This document shows positions 49,155 to 60,990 of a stretch of 64,000 nucleotides of DNA, in pieces. A program made the translations under genes and the position numbers. The stretch's first letter is position 1, and each line of letters begins with the position of its first letter. Below the pieces are notes generated by a model that did not search any database, had not been told where the DNA came from, and was given only the letters and a program-made list of their open reading frames with translations. Where the stretch lies: the NCBI RefSeq assembly GCF_040939455.1, contig NC_134106.1, positions 43,546,001-43,610,000 on the forward strand, given 5' to 3'. Origin of the DNA: Microcebus murinus. Lineage: Eukaryota > Chordata > Mammalia > Primates > Cheirogaleidae.

Positions 49155-49690
49155 AAGCCTTGGCTTCCTCATTTGTTTAAAATAAGTATATTCATCATGG
49201 ATCTACTGTGTGCCAGGCACTGCTCTAAGAGCTAGAAATTCTATGGTAAATTTTGACCTTATAAAGTCCTTAGACATATGGTGATTGCCTTCTGGTAGTG
49301 GAAAATAGAAAATAAACTCATTAATGGAAAAGGTAATTTTAGATAGTGCTAGGGTTGTGAAGTAAAAATGAGGTGATGTAATCAACAGTACCTGGCTAGA
49401 GGGATTAATTAAGATTGGGTGGCACCCTTGGAAACCCTTTCTAAGGAAGTTACATTTGATTTGAGATGTGCACAAAAAGACAGAGCCAAGCAAGAGGAAA
49501 ATCTGGGGGCAGAAGATTTTGGGACAAGGCAGGGCTAAACTTAGCATGTGTGAGGAAAGAAGGCCAGTATGAATGAGGGGGCCAGTGTGCTAGAGGAGGT
49601 AAGAAAGGCAGACCGGGGAAAGTCCATGGAGGGCCTTGTAAGCCATGGTAAGTGCAAAAACAAGTTAATAAAATGTTTTAAGGAGATAAG
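49155..49690 (-). mobile_element. L2 3' region (antisense)
   Basis: GGATCTACTGTGTGCCAGGC, TAGTGCTAGGGTTGTGAAGT, TTGGAAACCCTTTCTAAGGA, GATTTGAGATGTGCACAAAA, AAGAAGGCCAGTATGAATGA and GGGCCTTGTAAGCCATGGTA are in antisense L2 order. Frames here are not genes. Confidence 0.75.
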
Positions 49691-49805
49691 TAACATGCAT
49701 TCAGTCTATCGATATTTATTTAATCTCATCAATATACCAGGTATTGACCTAGGCTGAAGATTTTGTAACTATAGACAAAAATCCCTGTCCCTGACCTATG
49801 GGATA
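49691..49805 (-). mobile_element. Possible second L2 3' end (antisense)
   Basis: TTATTTAATCTCATCAATATACCAGG-like sequence and AAAAATCCCTGTCCCTGACC repeat the terminal pattern. Confidence 0.4.
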
Positions 49806-50934
49806 TCCCTCTAACTGCTGTGGAGAGGATTTGCGTAGGAACAATATTGGAAGCTGTTGGGCACTTAGAGTAGTAATTCAGAAGGCAAAACATGGTGGTG
49901 GTTTGTCTAGGGTAGCAACAGGAATAATTTTACTTAATCATAGATTTCCTGGAAGCATTACGGCATCTAACATTATACTGTCATATAGTATATGCCCCCA
50001 AAATTATACATATTAGTATTACAGCACAGCAGAGGGAAGCATTCCAAAGTTCACTGATTGTAGGGGTAAGAAACTTCCACCGTTGATTGATTCCAAAAGA
50101 ACGGAACAGAATCTGCAAATAACTGGCTATTTATTAACAGTAACTGGCACGGCTAAGATAAGGGTGGGGAGTGACAACAGGAAGTCTTCACACTTGAACA
50201 GTGATCTCTCAGCACCATTTATTTTTCTCTGGGTGAGGAAAAACCATAGGGTATAAGAATGAAAAAAGGATATAAAGACTAGAGTAGTATGATTAACGAT
50301 AGCATCCCAAAGGCTTATTTGTGCATTTATTGTAGACATTGAAGAAATTATACAATCAATTCCAAGTTGTTGTTTAGGAAAATATAATGATTTTTTTGCT
50401 TTCTATATCTTCATTTTACATATATAGATACACATATGCATGTATATATGCACATGCCTATATCCATGTTTGTTTAATTTACTTAAACTATTTAAGTAAA
50501 TTTCGGATACCACAATCACCACCCTCCCCCAAGGGCTTTCAGAAAAGATATCTTAAGACTAGAGACATGTTCCCACATAACCACAATACTATTATCAAAC
50601 AAAAAATCACTAACATCACTACTATATAGTTCATATTAAGTTTCCCCCATTACTCCAAGAGTGATTTTATAGCTGTTGTTAAACTGCTTTAAGAGGTCCA
50701 GTTAAAATTCCACATGATATTTGGTGGTTAAATTTCTTTTAGCTTAAGCTGATACTTTTCTTTAAATAAATTATGACAGTGAAGGTTGCAAAATCCTGGT
50801 TTTTAAATATGTTATTCCTTATATACTTATTTGATTTTTTTAATTATATTTATTTTTAACCTATGAAAACATAGCAAAATATATTTTCAATGTTAAGAAC
50901 ATTGTCTGATTTTTCTATCAAATAGGGGAGATTC
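49806..50934. other. Unassigned DNA
   Basis: No gene or repeat recognised with confidence. Confidence 0.4.
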
Positions 50935-51525
50935 CTGTGCTGAGCATTTGTTAGTTTTGCCTGCTCAGTATGCTTCCCCTTCCCCCCATTTCAAACAGCA
51001 AAAGCTCAATTTTCTTTTATGGGAGCCATGCCATCCTTTTCAGGTGGTTTCGGGAGGAGGGGAATTTCCCTCCTGTCAAGACTTGAGGATAGAGACATTG
51101 CCCATGACTGACCAATGAGAGAAATCTGCCCTCCTGGCCATAGAAGAGGGATGGGCACATGACCCAAGTCAGACAAATCAGTACCAATTCTAGGATTTTT
51201 TGGGAACCGTCAGAAAGGGAATTTATCTTTCTCTGGCACAGTAAAATGTAGGATAAATTAACTCTGGAATTTCATAATTACTACATGAGAATAGCTGACC
51301 TGAAAAAGAAGCAAAGGAAAGTATTAGCAAGGCAAGAGATGGACAAATGCTGAATGTTGAGAGTCAGTCAAACCCTTGGACCCAAGCACTCCTGGAGCTA
51401 GTCCACCTCTGAATCTTCAGCCAAAGTTAACCAGTCAATTCCCTGTACAGTATAAACCACGTTGGGTTGGGTTTCTGCCTTTTGCAACTGAATCATCTTG
51501 GCTAATAATTCACTTCTTAATCTTT
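50935..51525 (+). mobile_element. Possible ancient LTR-like repeat
   Basis: GGGCACATGACCCAAGTCAG, AATCAGTACCAATTCTAGGA and, near the end, GTTGGGTTTCTGCCTTTTGC resemble a widespread old mammalian LTR-like repeat that I cannot name. No ends found. Confidence 0.35.
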
Positions 51526-51529
51526 ATAA

Positions 51530-51690
51530 AGGTTAGACTAAACTAAGCCTTGGGTCCAATCTCCTCAGTTCGTAGATTGAAAAGTTTAGCTCCAGAGTGG
51601 TTCAGAAAATAGGGAGATTGTGCAGCTAGTTAGTTTTAGAGCTGCAACTAAAAGTCAGGTTTCTAGACTTCCTGTTTAGTGCTCTAAACC
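51530..51690 (+). mobile_element. MIR-like SINE fragment
   Basis: CAGTTCGTAGATTGAAAAGT, GTGCAGCTAGTTAGTTTTAG and GTCAGGTTTCTAGACTTCCT resemble the 3' part of MIR or MIR3. Confidence 0.5.
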
Positions 51691-53454
51691 TCTTTCAATT
51701 TGGCTTCATGGTATATTTTGTGTGTGAATCATGAAAGCTATACACTAACTAATTAAATTTTATTAATATTTGTATAAACAAATCAAAGAAACCAGGTAAC
51801 AAAATTTTCTTCTAAAAATAATAGATCTAGTGTTTTCTTTGAGCCCAGTAATTCCTATAATTATACAGCCTTTAGTATAATATCTTAGCAACAGCCAAGT
51901 GCAAAAATCTTCCAACCAAGGAAAATGTAAATTTTACTATAATGCAATGCATGCCATTGGATTTCCTTGGAGATGAAATCACCTTATAAGAAGTTGATTA
52001 TTGTACTTCTATTTTTTATGATTGCTTTCTACAAATATATTCTATTCTACAGGGAATTATAACTTAATAAAACTTCATGTTATTATCTATTAACAACATA
52101 ACTGATCCAGATAGTTGCTGTTTTAAGGAGAAAAAAAATGAGAGTACATTTAAAAGTTTTATGTGGTACTATTAAAAAGCATCTGTGATTATTATAATTT
52201 TAATTCACTAAATATATTGCATATGTCTCATTTTTACCTAAGTTACTTATTTGAAACATATATTTCATGCATCCTGTAGCCATTTTCTTTTGTTAATTTC
52301 CATAAGAACATTGGAAAAACATAATATCCTGAAATAGTTATATATATTCTAGCAATCTGGAAATCCAGTATTTATGTCAAAATCAAGAAATAACACCATT
52401 CCTTTCTGGCTACACTAGGGAGCAAGACAAAAATGGCCATTTATTTCCTTTTCTCGTTTCTTGAGCAGGCTACCCACAGGGTACTTAAATAGTTGATTTT
52501 CTTTTTGCCATCTCTCTAGGTTAACAATGAAAATATATTCAACCACCAAGAAACTAAATAGGTTATTTATGTTTCACTTGTCAAATCTGTATTTCCAAAT
52601 ATCCCCTGAGCCAGATTTGAAAAGGAGGTAAAGGTAAGGTGGGGGATGTTTTATACATATTTAGTTTGTAAGTCTAAAGAGACACAGTTTTTTTTTTTTT
52701 TTCTTTTTTTCTGTTAGTGTTTCTGGGCCTCTACAATGTCAGCAGTAATGGCATCATTGTGCTTTGAATGCTTTATGTGGAATCCCACAGGGTCAAATGG
52801 CCAAACTGAATGACTTTAATTTTCCAGGAGGAGATTGTGGAATATTGGCTCATCCATATAATAGAAGGTCTCTACCATTCTGCCCACTGTTCCCTATCCC
52901 AAATCACACTACACATGCAACATCTACATGGATGACAGGTCCCTGGGACAAGGCCTAATCAACTCTCCTTTATCCTAGATTTTCCTTATCATTTTTTAAA
53001 GCTGACCACCAAGAAATTTATCTAGCAGAAACATAATATTAGACTATCTGAAGAATATTAAATAATTTCAGCTTAATTAGATACTCCTCTGTTATATAAG
53101 TACTAAATCAGCAATAGCTCCATGTCAGTTTTACTTCTTCTCCACTTTCAATAAAAGCCAACTTCTATACCTGTTATAGTACTGCCTTCTCTCATTTCTA
53201 GTATCAGTTTAATATCTCAACAATATCCAATAACTACAGGGAAAAAGGAGGTAGTTGTTATATGCTTTCTGATGAATAACACTTTGATCATACATTGATG
53301 CTTTAAAAAAAAAGGGAATTCTGACAATGTCAACACTACCAAACCAAAAATTGCCATCAGCTACCCACAATCAAAAAGGTGGATTCCACTGATGGATATA
53401 TATAGGGCTTGACACCCTGACAATGTTCCCACTAAAAACTTAAAATATCTTGTA
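51691..53454. other. Unassigned DNA with a poly(T) tract
   Basis: About 1.8 kb with no recognised repeat. A T-run with one C (52689-52711) could be the tail of an antisense retrocopy, but the sequence to its right (to about 52960) is not a transcript I recognise. Confidence 0.4.
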
Positions 53455-53935
53455 TAAAGTATTTTTTTTAAGATAGTGCTTATTTTTATTTTTTTTAATT
53501 CAGCATATTATGGGGGTACAAATGTTAAGGTTGTGTATAATGCCTTCACCCCCCTCCCCCCACAAGTCTGAGCTTCAAGCGTGACCATCCCCCAGATGGT
53601 GCACATCTCACTCATTATGTGTGTATATACCTACCCCCTCCTCCTCCCTCCCACCTACCCAATACCCAATAAATGTAATTCCTATGTGTCCACTTAGGTG
53701 CTGATCAGTTAATACCAATTTGCTGGTGAGTATATGTGGTGGTTGTTTTTTCATTCTTGGGATACTTCACTTAGTAGTATGGGTTCTAGCTCTATCCAGG
53801 AAAATACAAGATGTGCTATATCACCATTGTTTCTTAGAGCTGAATAGTACTCCATGGTATACATATACCACATTTTATTAATCTACTCATGTATTGATGG
53901 GCACTTGGGTTGTTTTTAAAGCATCTTTCTAAGTT
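53455..53935 (-). mobile_element. 5'-truncated L1 (lemur-type), antisense, with likely target duplication
   Basis: The L1 body is 53474-53917: T-rich tail, CAGCATATTATGGGGGTACA, CCATCCCCCAGATGGTGCAC, and ORF2 antisense to GGGCACTTGGGTTG. TAAAGTATTTTTTTTAAG (53455) and TAAAGCATCTTTCTAAG (53917) look like a diverged target duplication. Confidence 0.85.
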
Positions 53936-54449
53936 CATTTATTGGTCAACAAGAATCAAGAGACTTCTCTGAGGCCAAAGTCTTAGCGAAAACAGACCCA
54001 GAGAGGTAAACAGAGCACTGAAGCTGATTTTGCCTTAGAGCTTTTGCCAAGTTCTGTTGATTTTGAGTTCTTATGTTCAATGGGTGAGTTTGGAGAGGTG
54101 GTATTGAAAAGAGACACAGCCTAGTAATCTCTCAAAGTGAACAGTCTAACAGAGGACCCCCACATTTAACTGGTACCCTGAAATACTCCTCTTTATAAAA
54201 TGACCAGAAATAAACATGTATCCCCCATTCAAGGGAAAAACATAGAAAATTGCCTGGATAAAATCTGTTCACTGGGTTAGAAAATAAAATATTCCCTGAA
54301 AATGTGTGACTACAACAGACTCTCATGATTGTTAGTAGCAAAAATGTTCAATCCCATAATTTAATTTAAACTAATCTTCAGTGCTTACTGCTTTGAGGTG
54401 CTTGTCAAAAGCAGTAGAAAATGCATTATGGAGGGCCAACTTTTGACCC
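53936..54449. other. Unassigned DNA
   Basis: No gene or repeat recognised. Confidence 0.4.
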
Positions 54450-55955
54450 AAGTGTCAGAAGATTCCAACCAATAAATTTGCTAGGAATATAAGCATAGTC
54501 AAAAATCACAAAATTTATAAGTTCATAAGACTCCATGAGCAAAAGCCAGTAGAAACCACAACCATTAGAAACAAAACTGTAAAGACAGATATTAGATTTA
54601 TCACAAAATAAAAAACTAGTATGCTTACTATGTTCCAAGAAATGAAATAGGGATCTAAAAATAAAAATGAGCAGTAAGAGTGTGTAAGATTGCCAAAATA
54701 GTCTTGAAAAGAAGCAAAAAAAAAAAGACCTAGAAATAAAATGTACAATTGAAATTAAAAGTCAAAGAACATATTAGACAGGAGATTGAAGAAAAACAAA
54801 GAGAACGTCTGAAAACCAGAAGACTGATCAAAAGAAATTATCCAGCATTCAGCATAGAAAAACAAAAAGCTGAAAAATTTCAGAGATTAAAGACATGGAA
54901 GATGAAGCAAAAAGAGTGAACAAACATCTAATCAAAGTTTTATAATGAAGTAAGATAATGGCTGATAAGTTTCTGGAATTTATTTTTTCAAAAACCAAAA
55001 TTTATACTCAAGTGTTATATAGAGGAATAAATTTTAAAGCCACCCACATCTAGAAATAATGTAATAAAGTTTCAGATCAACAACCAAAAAAATTTAAAAA
55101 AAGGTTATCACAAAGACCATAGTCTCTAATCATAATAAAATTAAATTAGAAATCAATAAAAATATACAAAAATAACCACATATCTGGAAATGAAAACAAA
55201 TACTTTTAATCATCCAACAGATTTAAGAAGAAATCATGATAGAAATTCAAAAATATTTTAATGGAATGAAATATAAAAATATTACATATCAAATAGGTGT
55301 AGCTGAAATAGTTTTTAGAGGAACATTCTTAATGGTTACAGACTAAAATGATTATAACATAAAACTAAAAAGTTGAAAATTAAATCGCTAAGCATACATC
55401 CTAAGAACTACGAAAACAGTAAATGTTAAAACTAAAGAAATGAATTCTATTTTCTTTTTTAGATTTCACAGATAAGTGAGATCATCTGGTATTTGTCTTT
55501 TTATGCCTGGCTTGCTTCACTTAGCATAATGCCCTCTAAATTCATCCATCTTGTCCCAAATGATAGAATTTCTTCTTTTTAAAGGCTGAATGGTAATGCA
55601 TTGTGGAATGAAAGAATAAAGAGTGAAAATTCATGAAATAGAAAAGTCTATAATAGAGAGGATCAACAAAATCAGACTTATAAAATTGACAACTATCTGA
55701 CATGATTAATCAGGAAAGAGAAAATAAAAGAAGGCACAAATATCAACATTATAATGAAAAAGAGGATATGACTTCAATGAATAAAAAGGCTATTATCCAC
55801 AACTTTATATCAACAAATATAAACACTAAATTGAAATAGAAACACTGTAATAAAAATAAAATTAACAAAATAACTAGAGAAATAGAAAATTTGAAAGACC
55901 AATGTTTTAAAAAAGTATAACATATCATGACCAAGTACCCAAGGCAAAATTAAAT
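54450..55955 (+). mobile_element. Ancient L1M (ORF1 and ORF2 pieces)
   Basis: ORF1-like sequence at 54560-54930 (CAAAAGAAATTATCCAGCAT and AGCTGAAAAATTTCAGAGAT). Then ORF2-linker-like sequence: TAGAAATCAATAAAAATATAC, ATATCTGGAAATGAAAACAA, ATGATAGAAATTCAAAAAT, ending at TAACATATCATGACCAAG. It is heavily diverged and internally deleted. A younger antisense L1 piece sits at 55445-55612. Confidence 0.6.
55445..55612 (-). mobile_element. L1M 3' end fragment (antisense) inside the older L1M
   Basis: GATAAGTGAGATCATCTGGT, ATGCCTGGCTTGCTTCACTT, TAGCATAATGCCCTCTAAA and AAAGGCTGAATGGTAATGCA are antisense L1 3' UTR/ORF2-end blocks. Confidence 0.85.
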
Positions 55956-56039
55956 AAGTAAATAATGACTCTAAAAAAGAAAAGTATTCCTTTTTCAGAA
56001 TTGAATTTCCTATTCAATTCTGCTTTTCTTTCACAAGTA

Positions 56040-56610
56040 TTCCATAAATTGGAGATGTATCCACTGTGTTCTTTCTAATCAGTCCCAGATCCACCTTTTC
56101 ATGCCCAGGACTGGACTTAGACCGTGCTCCAATCAGGTTGAATTACTTACCATCTGAAAATTCCAGAATATTATTTGCTCCTGTTCTTTGCCTGAGCTGT
56201 TTCTGTTTGAAACCTCCTCTCCCTGTTCTTCCCCTCCTTCCTCCTTCAGAGGACTTTTGCTCACCATTTATGATATAACTCAAGTGTTGCCTACTGCAAG
56301 AGGCCTCATAATTTGCAAGAGGCCCTCTTTTAACTACATCTTGAGTAAAAACCCTGCAGGTGCACTCATAATTGAATGATCCCATGCCTCTCTGACAGGA
56401 TTTACCATATGTCTATTTCCTATCTATTTATTTTCCTATCTATAACAGCTGTCTATTTCCTGAACCTCTCCCAGTTGAATGAGAGCTTCTGAGACAGTGA
56501 TGTTGACTTTTGACCTTTGATTCCATGCTGTTCTTCACAACCCAATAGAGTGTTTAAGATGTGACAGTTCATATCAAGATTTTCAGTAATTACTTAATGA
56601 ATGAATGTTT
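56040..56610 (+). mobile_element. L2 3' region, diverged
   Basis: TTGCCTGAGCTGTTTCTGTT, GAAACCTCCTCTCCCTGTTC, TGAATGAGAGCTTCTGAGAC, and TTACTTAATGAATGAATG at the end resemble L2 in sense order. Confidence 0.5.
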
Positions 56611-56744
56611 TATCTCACTATAATTAAGATATTAATTTTAATATTAGTCATTTAATTCCTCCAGCTAATAGCATATAGCAACAAGCAACACTCTGCATGA
56701 TTTCTCCATAATTTTTTGATGACAAAGTATATGTTCACATCAAA

Positions 56745-56945
56745 AGGCCTTATGAATTTATATGCAAAAATCCTCAATAAAATACTAGCAAACAAAATTC
56801 AAGAACACATCAAAAAGTAATCCACCAGGACCAAGTAGGCTTCATCTCAGGGATGCAAGGATGGTTCAATATATATAAATTAATAAATGTGATTCATCAT
56901 AGTAACATAATTTAAAAAGACCATATGATCATCTCAACAGGCTTA
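56745..56945 (+). mobile_element. L1 ORF2 reverse-transcriptase fragment
   Basis: AATCCTCAATAAAATACTAG, CCACCAGGACCAAGTAGGCT (HQDQVGF-like), GGGATGCAAGGATGGTTCAA (GMQGWFN) and CATATGATCATCTCAACAG. It is the N-terminal part of the RT domain in sense. Confidence 0.85.
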
Positions 56946-57109
56946 GAAAAGTTAGGAAGATGTGGCAGGGAAAATCCATATTCAAATCCAATACTTCATG
57001 GATAGGAAAAGGGCAAAACTTTAGGGAAACTAAGAATGAAAAGTGTTTCAAGCTGGAATGCTATCTATTTACACTTAGTTTTCTCCGTGTCATTCAAAAG
57101 ACAGAAAAA
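56946..57109. other. Unassigned spacer between L1 pieces
   Basis: GTTAGGAAGATGTGGCAGGG to CTATCTATTTACACTTAG is not L1 as I know it. Confidence 0.4.
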
Positions 57110-57605
57110 TCACAAACAAACAAACAATCTAATAAATCATCTCAAGAACTGGAAAATGGAGAGCAAAGCAATCCCAAGCCCAGCAGAGGAAAAGAAATAA
57201 CAAAGATGAGAGGAGAACTAAATGAAAACAATAACAAAAGAACTATACAGAAGATTAATAAAATAAAAAATTGGTTCTTTAAAAAGATAAAATTGGCAGG
57301 CCTACTGCTAGATTAAATAGAAGCAAAAAATAAAAGACTTTGATAAGCTCAATCAGGAATGACAAGGGAGAAATTACAACTGATACCACAGAAATACAAA
57401 ATATCATCTCTGAATACTATGCAAATCTCTATGCACATAAACTTGAAAACATGGAGGAAATGGACAAATTCTTAGAAACACACAGCCGCCTTAGGCTCAA
57501 TCAAGAAGAAATATTAATAGAATTCCTGAACAGAGCAATAGCAAGAGCAGAAATTGAAGCAATAATTAAAAATATTCCAACAAAAAAAAAAGTAGTGGGA
57601 GGTGG
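57110..57605 (+). mobile_element. L1 ORF2 endonuclease-RT linker fragment
   Basis: AGCCCAGCAGAGGAAAAGAA, AAATTGGTTCTTTAAAAAGA, AATTACAACTGATACCACAG, GAGGAAATGGACAAATTCTT and AATATTCCAACAAAAAAAAA are ORF2 blocks that normally lie upstream of the RT piece at 56745. Confidence 0.8.
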
Positions 57606-57614
57606 GCCTCCGAC

Positions 57615-58215
57615 CTAGTACAACCTCTGTGGAAAGTAGTATGGAGATACCTCAAAGAACTAAACGTAGACCTACCAATTGATCCAGCAATCCTACTACT
57701 GAATATTTACCCAAAGGAAAAGAAGTAATTCTATAAAAAATACACCAACACTCAAATGTTTGTAGCAGCATAATTCACAATTGCAAAGATGTGGAAACAA
57801 CCCAAGTGTCCATTAATACATGATTGGATTAATAAAATGTGGTATATGTATCCCATAGTGTACTACTCAGCCATAAAATATGGTAAACTAATATCTCTTG
57901 TATTAACCTGGATAAAACCAGAGACCATTCTGCGAAGTGAAGTAGCACAAGAATGGAAAAATAAACACCACATATACTCATCATTAAATTAGTACCAATC
58001 GATCAACACTATGTGCACATATGGAAATAATATTCATATGAAATCATGCAGATGGGAGGGGGAGGAGGGTATGGGTAACTTCACACCTAATGGTATGATA
58101 CACACTATCTGGGTGGTGGGCACACATAGAATGTTGACTCAAAAGGTACAAAAGCAACTTACATAACCCAAAACATTTGTACCCCCACAATATTCTGAAA
58201 TAAAATTAAGTTAAA
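57615..58215 (+). mobile_element. L1 ORF2 C-terminus and 3' UTR
   Basis: GTACAACCTCTGTGGAAAGT, CCAGCAATCCTACTACTGAA, GGAAACAACCCAAGTGTCCA, an ORF at 57789-57992 (QPKCPLIHDWINKMWYMY) and the 3' UTR with GGGAGGGGGAGGAGGGTATG and TTTGTACCCCCACAATATTC. The A-rich end is at 58215. The fusion with 57605 skips the rest of the RT domain. Confidence 0.9.
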
Positions 58216-58356
58216 TTAAATAAAGAAAGTTTAATCAAGCTGAGAGGACCCTGAGACTATCTCAGTCACTTCTTCCTCCTTTCCTGCCTCTGCCCTTTAC
58301 CTCTCTCCTTTGACAAGAACCAAGCCTGGCTCAGACCTTGTGACCATGGTGCTTAG

Positions 58357-58372
58357 GTTCCTCTCTATTTTT
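58357..58372. other. Target-site duplication, left copy
   Basis: GTTCCTCTCTATTTTT, identical to 58626-58641. Confidence 0.9.
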
Positions 58373-58625
58373 TTAATTTATAATTGATACATATTAATTG
58401 TACATATTCATAGGATGCAATGGGATGTTTAAATGCATGTATAGATGATATACAGACCAATAATATAAGTAGAGAGTAGAATAGGGGTGACCAAAGGCTG
58501 GGAGGAGAGAGTAGACAGGAAACTGGGAGAGGTTGGTCAATGGGTACAAAGTTAGATGGGAGGAATAAGTTTTGGTGTTCTATTACACAGTAAGCTGACT
58601 ACACAAATTAACAATCTAGTGTATA
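58373..58625 (-). mobile_element. L1MA-like insertion with inverted 5' end (twin priming)
   Basis: A short T-run and AATTGATACATATTAATTGT to TTTAAATGCATGTATAG (58373-58447) are antisense 3' UTR. From about 58448 the sequence is sense L1: GTAGAGAGTAGAATAGGGGT, ACCAAAGGCTGGGAGGAG, AGGTTGGTCAATGGGTACAA, GAATAAGTTTTGGTGTTC, ending ACAATCTAGTGTATA. Both parts sit between one pair of 16-bp duplications, so this is one insertion on the minus strand with its 5' part turned round. Confidence 0.85.
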
Positions 58626-58641
58626 GTTCCTCTCTATTTTT
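58626..58641. other. Target-site duplication, right copy
   Basis: GTTCCTCTCTATTTTT, identical to the left copy. Confidence 0.9.
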
Positions 58642-60109
58642 ATGTCTAAAGCCCTAGAATACTGGCCTGGAGCTTCCTACCCAGATTCCCCAGTTCCCAT
58701 TAATTCTCCTTAGCAGAGAAAATCTCCGAAAGTGGAATTTGCCTACTCAAGAGTGACAATGAATAATCACTGTTAATGATGAGTGCTTTACCAGCAGATC
58801 TTTAACCTCCATACAGTTGAGTAAATTAAACTTGGAGAGTTTCTAACGAAGAAAATTTGAAAGCTAATGTATTATATGCTGCCTAAAACTGCTGATTCTG
58901 TGACAACAGCAGACGGTCATTCTCTGCTGGCACTATTCAGTGTTTGCTGTAAGATATAGACCATGCTCTTCACATAATCACCTAGAATAGAGGATATTTT
59001 AACTATGACAAATGTAATTTTTTCTTGCAGCTCCTTAAAAGAAGATAAAAACATTTTTAGATTGTTAAAAAAAATAATATTTAAGCAGTCATGTAACAGT
59101 CTTAGTAGGATGGCAGGTTAGAGGCAGTAGGTTCAAATGCCAGCTGTCTGGCTGCAGAAGAAACAAGAAAAAAAAAACCCAAATTATTCTGAACCATGAT
59201 TTCATAAGAAACCATGACTGTCAAAGGCTTAGCAAAGTACAATTTCTAGAAATATCTTTGTGCTTTTCCTCCTTTCACTGGAGGTTTCTTTCTTGCAGAA
59301 AGGTAATAAAATGATTATAATTTGAGATTCAGATGAATTATCAATTCATCAGAGTGTATGTTTAATGCAATATACTTGCACTAATGGTATGTGCTTTCTA
59401 ATTAGAGAGCTATTCTCAAGGCAGGAAAAAATTCATTTTCTCAATAAAAATATTTTATACCCAGGATATGGTGCCTTAAAAACCTTAATGAGCTCTGAGG
59501 CTGACATTACAGCAATTAAAATATAAGTGAAAAAATAAGTGTGTCTTGTTGGACAATCTGGATGATCAAAGATATTTTCTTTATCACATGAAACTTAAGT
59601 CACATTTTACATTATTTGCAAAAATCCTCAATTTACCTCAAGGGAAAAGAAAGCTAATTTTCATAAAGTGACATGGGCCTCTCCAGCTCTGGCTGATATA
59701 CAAATATTATTTGCACTTAGAGACTGAGTATTTCTTGCAAAATAGGAATTTTGCAGAAGGCAAACCAGAATTATGAAGAGGCAATTTTTACAATTTGGAG
59801 TCTAAGTGATTATGCCTATTTAGTGATTAATGGCAGAATTGAACTTTTTCAAAAACTGGACAATAGAATTCCATAGTCATTAAGCTTTGCCCAGTGGATG
59901 ATTTCACCAGAGTTTTAGAGAAACTAAGTATATACAATGACTTTTCCACGTCAGTCCAATAAACACATATTAAATGCTACTGTGTAAACAGCATCTAAGT
60001 AGACACAGGTACATGTAGGTGGTTACCCAAGTAAAGAATTTGGGTTTAATCTAAGCGGAAGCTCTTGATTACCTCCAACTCTGCAACTTGCTTCTCACTT
60101 AGCTGTATG
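58642..60109. other. Apparently single-copy DNA
   Basis: About 1.5 kb with no recognised repeat or frame of note. Confidence 0.45.
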
Positions 60110-60990
60110 CATCCTGTAAATGTCACATTCATCCACTTGGTTGTTCAAGCCAAAGCTGCAGAGTTGTCCTTAATCCATAACTGTCCTTTATCCTCTCTGT
60201 CCTTTACACTTGCATACATGATCTATCAGCAAATCCTACTGACAGTTCCCTCAAAATGTATTCTCAACCCCTAGTTCCACTGCCATCACCCCGGTGATAG
60301 CCACCATCACTTCTAATCCAGCCTACAGTAATAACTTCTTTACAAATCTGTCTCCATTCTTGTCTTTCCCTTATAATCCATTCTCTACAGTCACAGTGAT
60401 TGTTTTAAAGGCACAAATTAGATCATGCTGCTACTCTACTTAACATCTTCTAAAATTCCCCCTTTGCCCTTAGAATAAAATCTAATCTTTTTTTTGCATT
60501 ATCACACATGATCTGATCCCTACCCAGGTCTTCAATTTTATCTTATACCGTTCTTTTCTCATTTCTCACTTTGCCTCATTAATACTGACCTTCTTTCCAT
60601 TTATGGAACATGCTAACTATGCTCCTCTCTCAAAATTTTTACCTAGATGATCTATTAGCCTAATCCACGATGGGGTACTCCTTTCCCCATCATTCAAGTC
60701 TTAGAGCATACACTTCCTTCAGAAGGAGTTATTCCCTAATCATCTTGCCTTCTTAACTACTACTTCATGACATATTCCATTGTTGTTTTTTTAAATCAGA
60801 ACATGAATAGCTACTCATAATAATCTTATTTATTTGTTTGCTTTCTTCTTTGACTTTTGTCTTGCACTAAATTATAGGATTCCTAAGAGCAGGATCTTGA
60901 TGTGTCTTGTTCACAAATATTCCAAGTGCTTAAAATACTGCCTGGAACATAGAAGGCATTCAGTAAATAGTTACTGACTAAATTAATGAA
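60110..60990 (+). mobile_element. L2 3' region (long copy)
   Basis: GCCACCATCACTTCTAATCC, ATCATGCTGCTACTCTACTT, CACACATGATCTGATCCCTA, TTATGGAACATGCTAACTAT, GGATTCCTAAGAGCAGGATC and CTGGAACATAGAAGGCATTC (then AGTAAATAGTTACTG) give nearly 900 bp of L2 in order. The small frame at 60065-60274 belongs to it and is not a gene. Confidence 0.85.

Noticed and set aside
49203..49547. 114-codon minus-strand frame
   Set aside because: Entirely within an antisense L2 copy; shadow frame of a repeat.
52689..52960. Antisense processed pseudogene starting at a poly(T)
   Set aside because: The sequence after the T-run matches no transcript I recognise and no target duplication was found.
56960..57618. Two long plus-strand frames as genes
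   Set aside because: They lie mostly in L1 ORF2 linker sequence with a short unassigned start.
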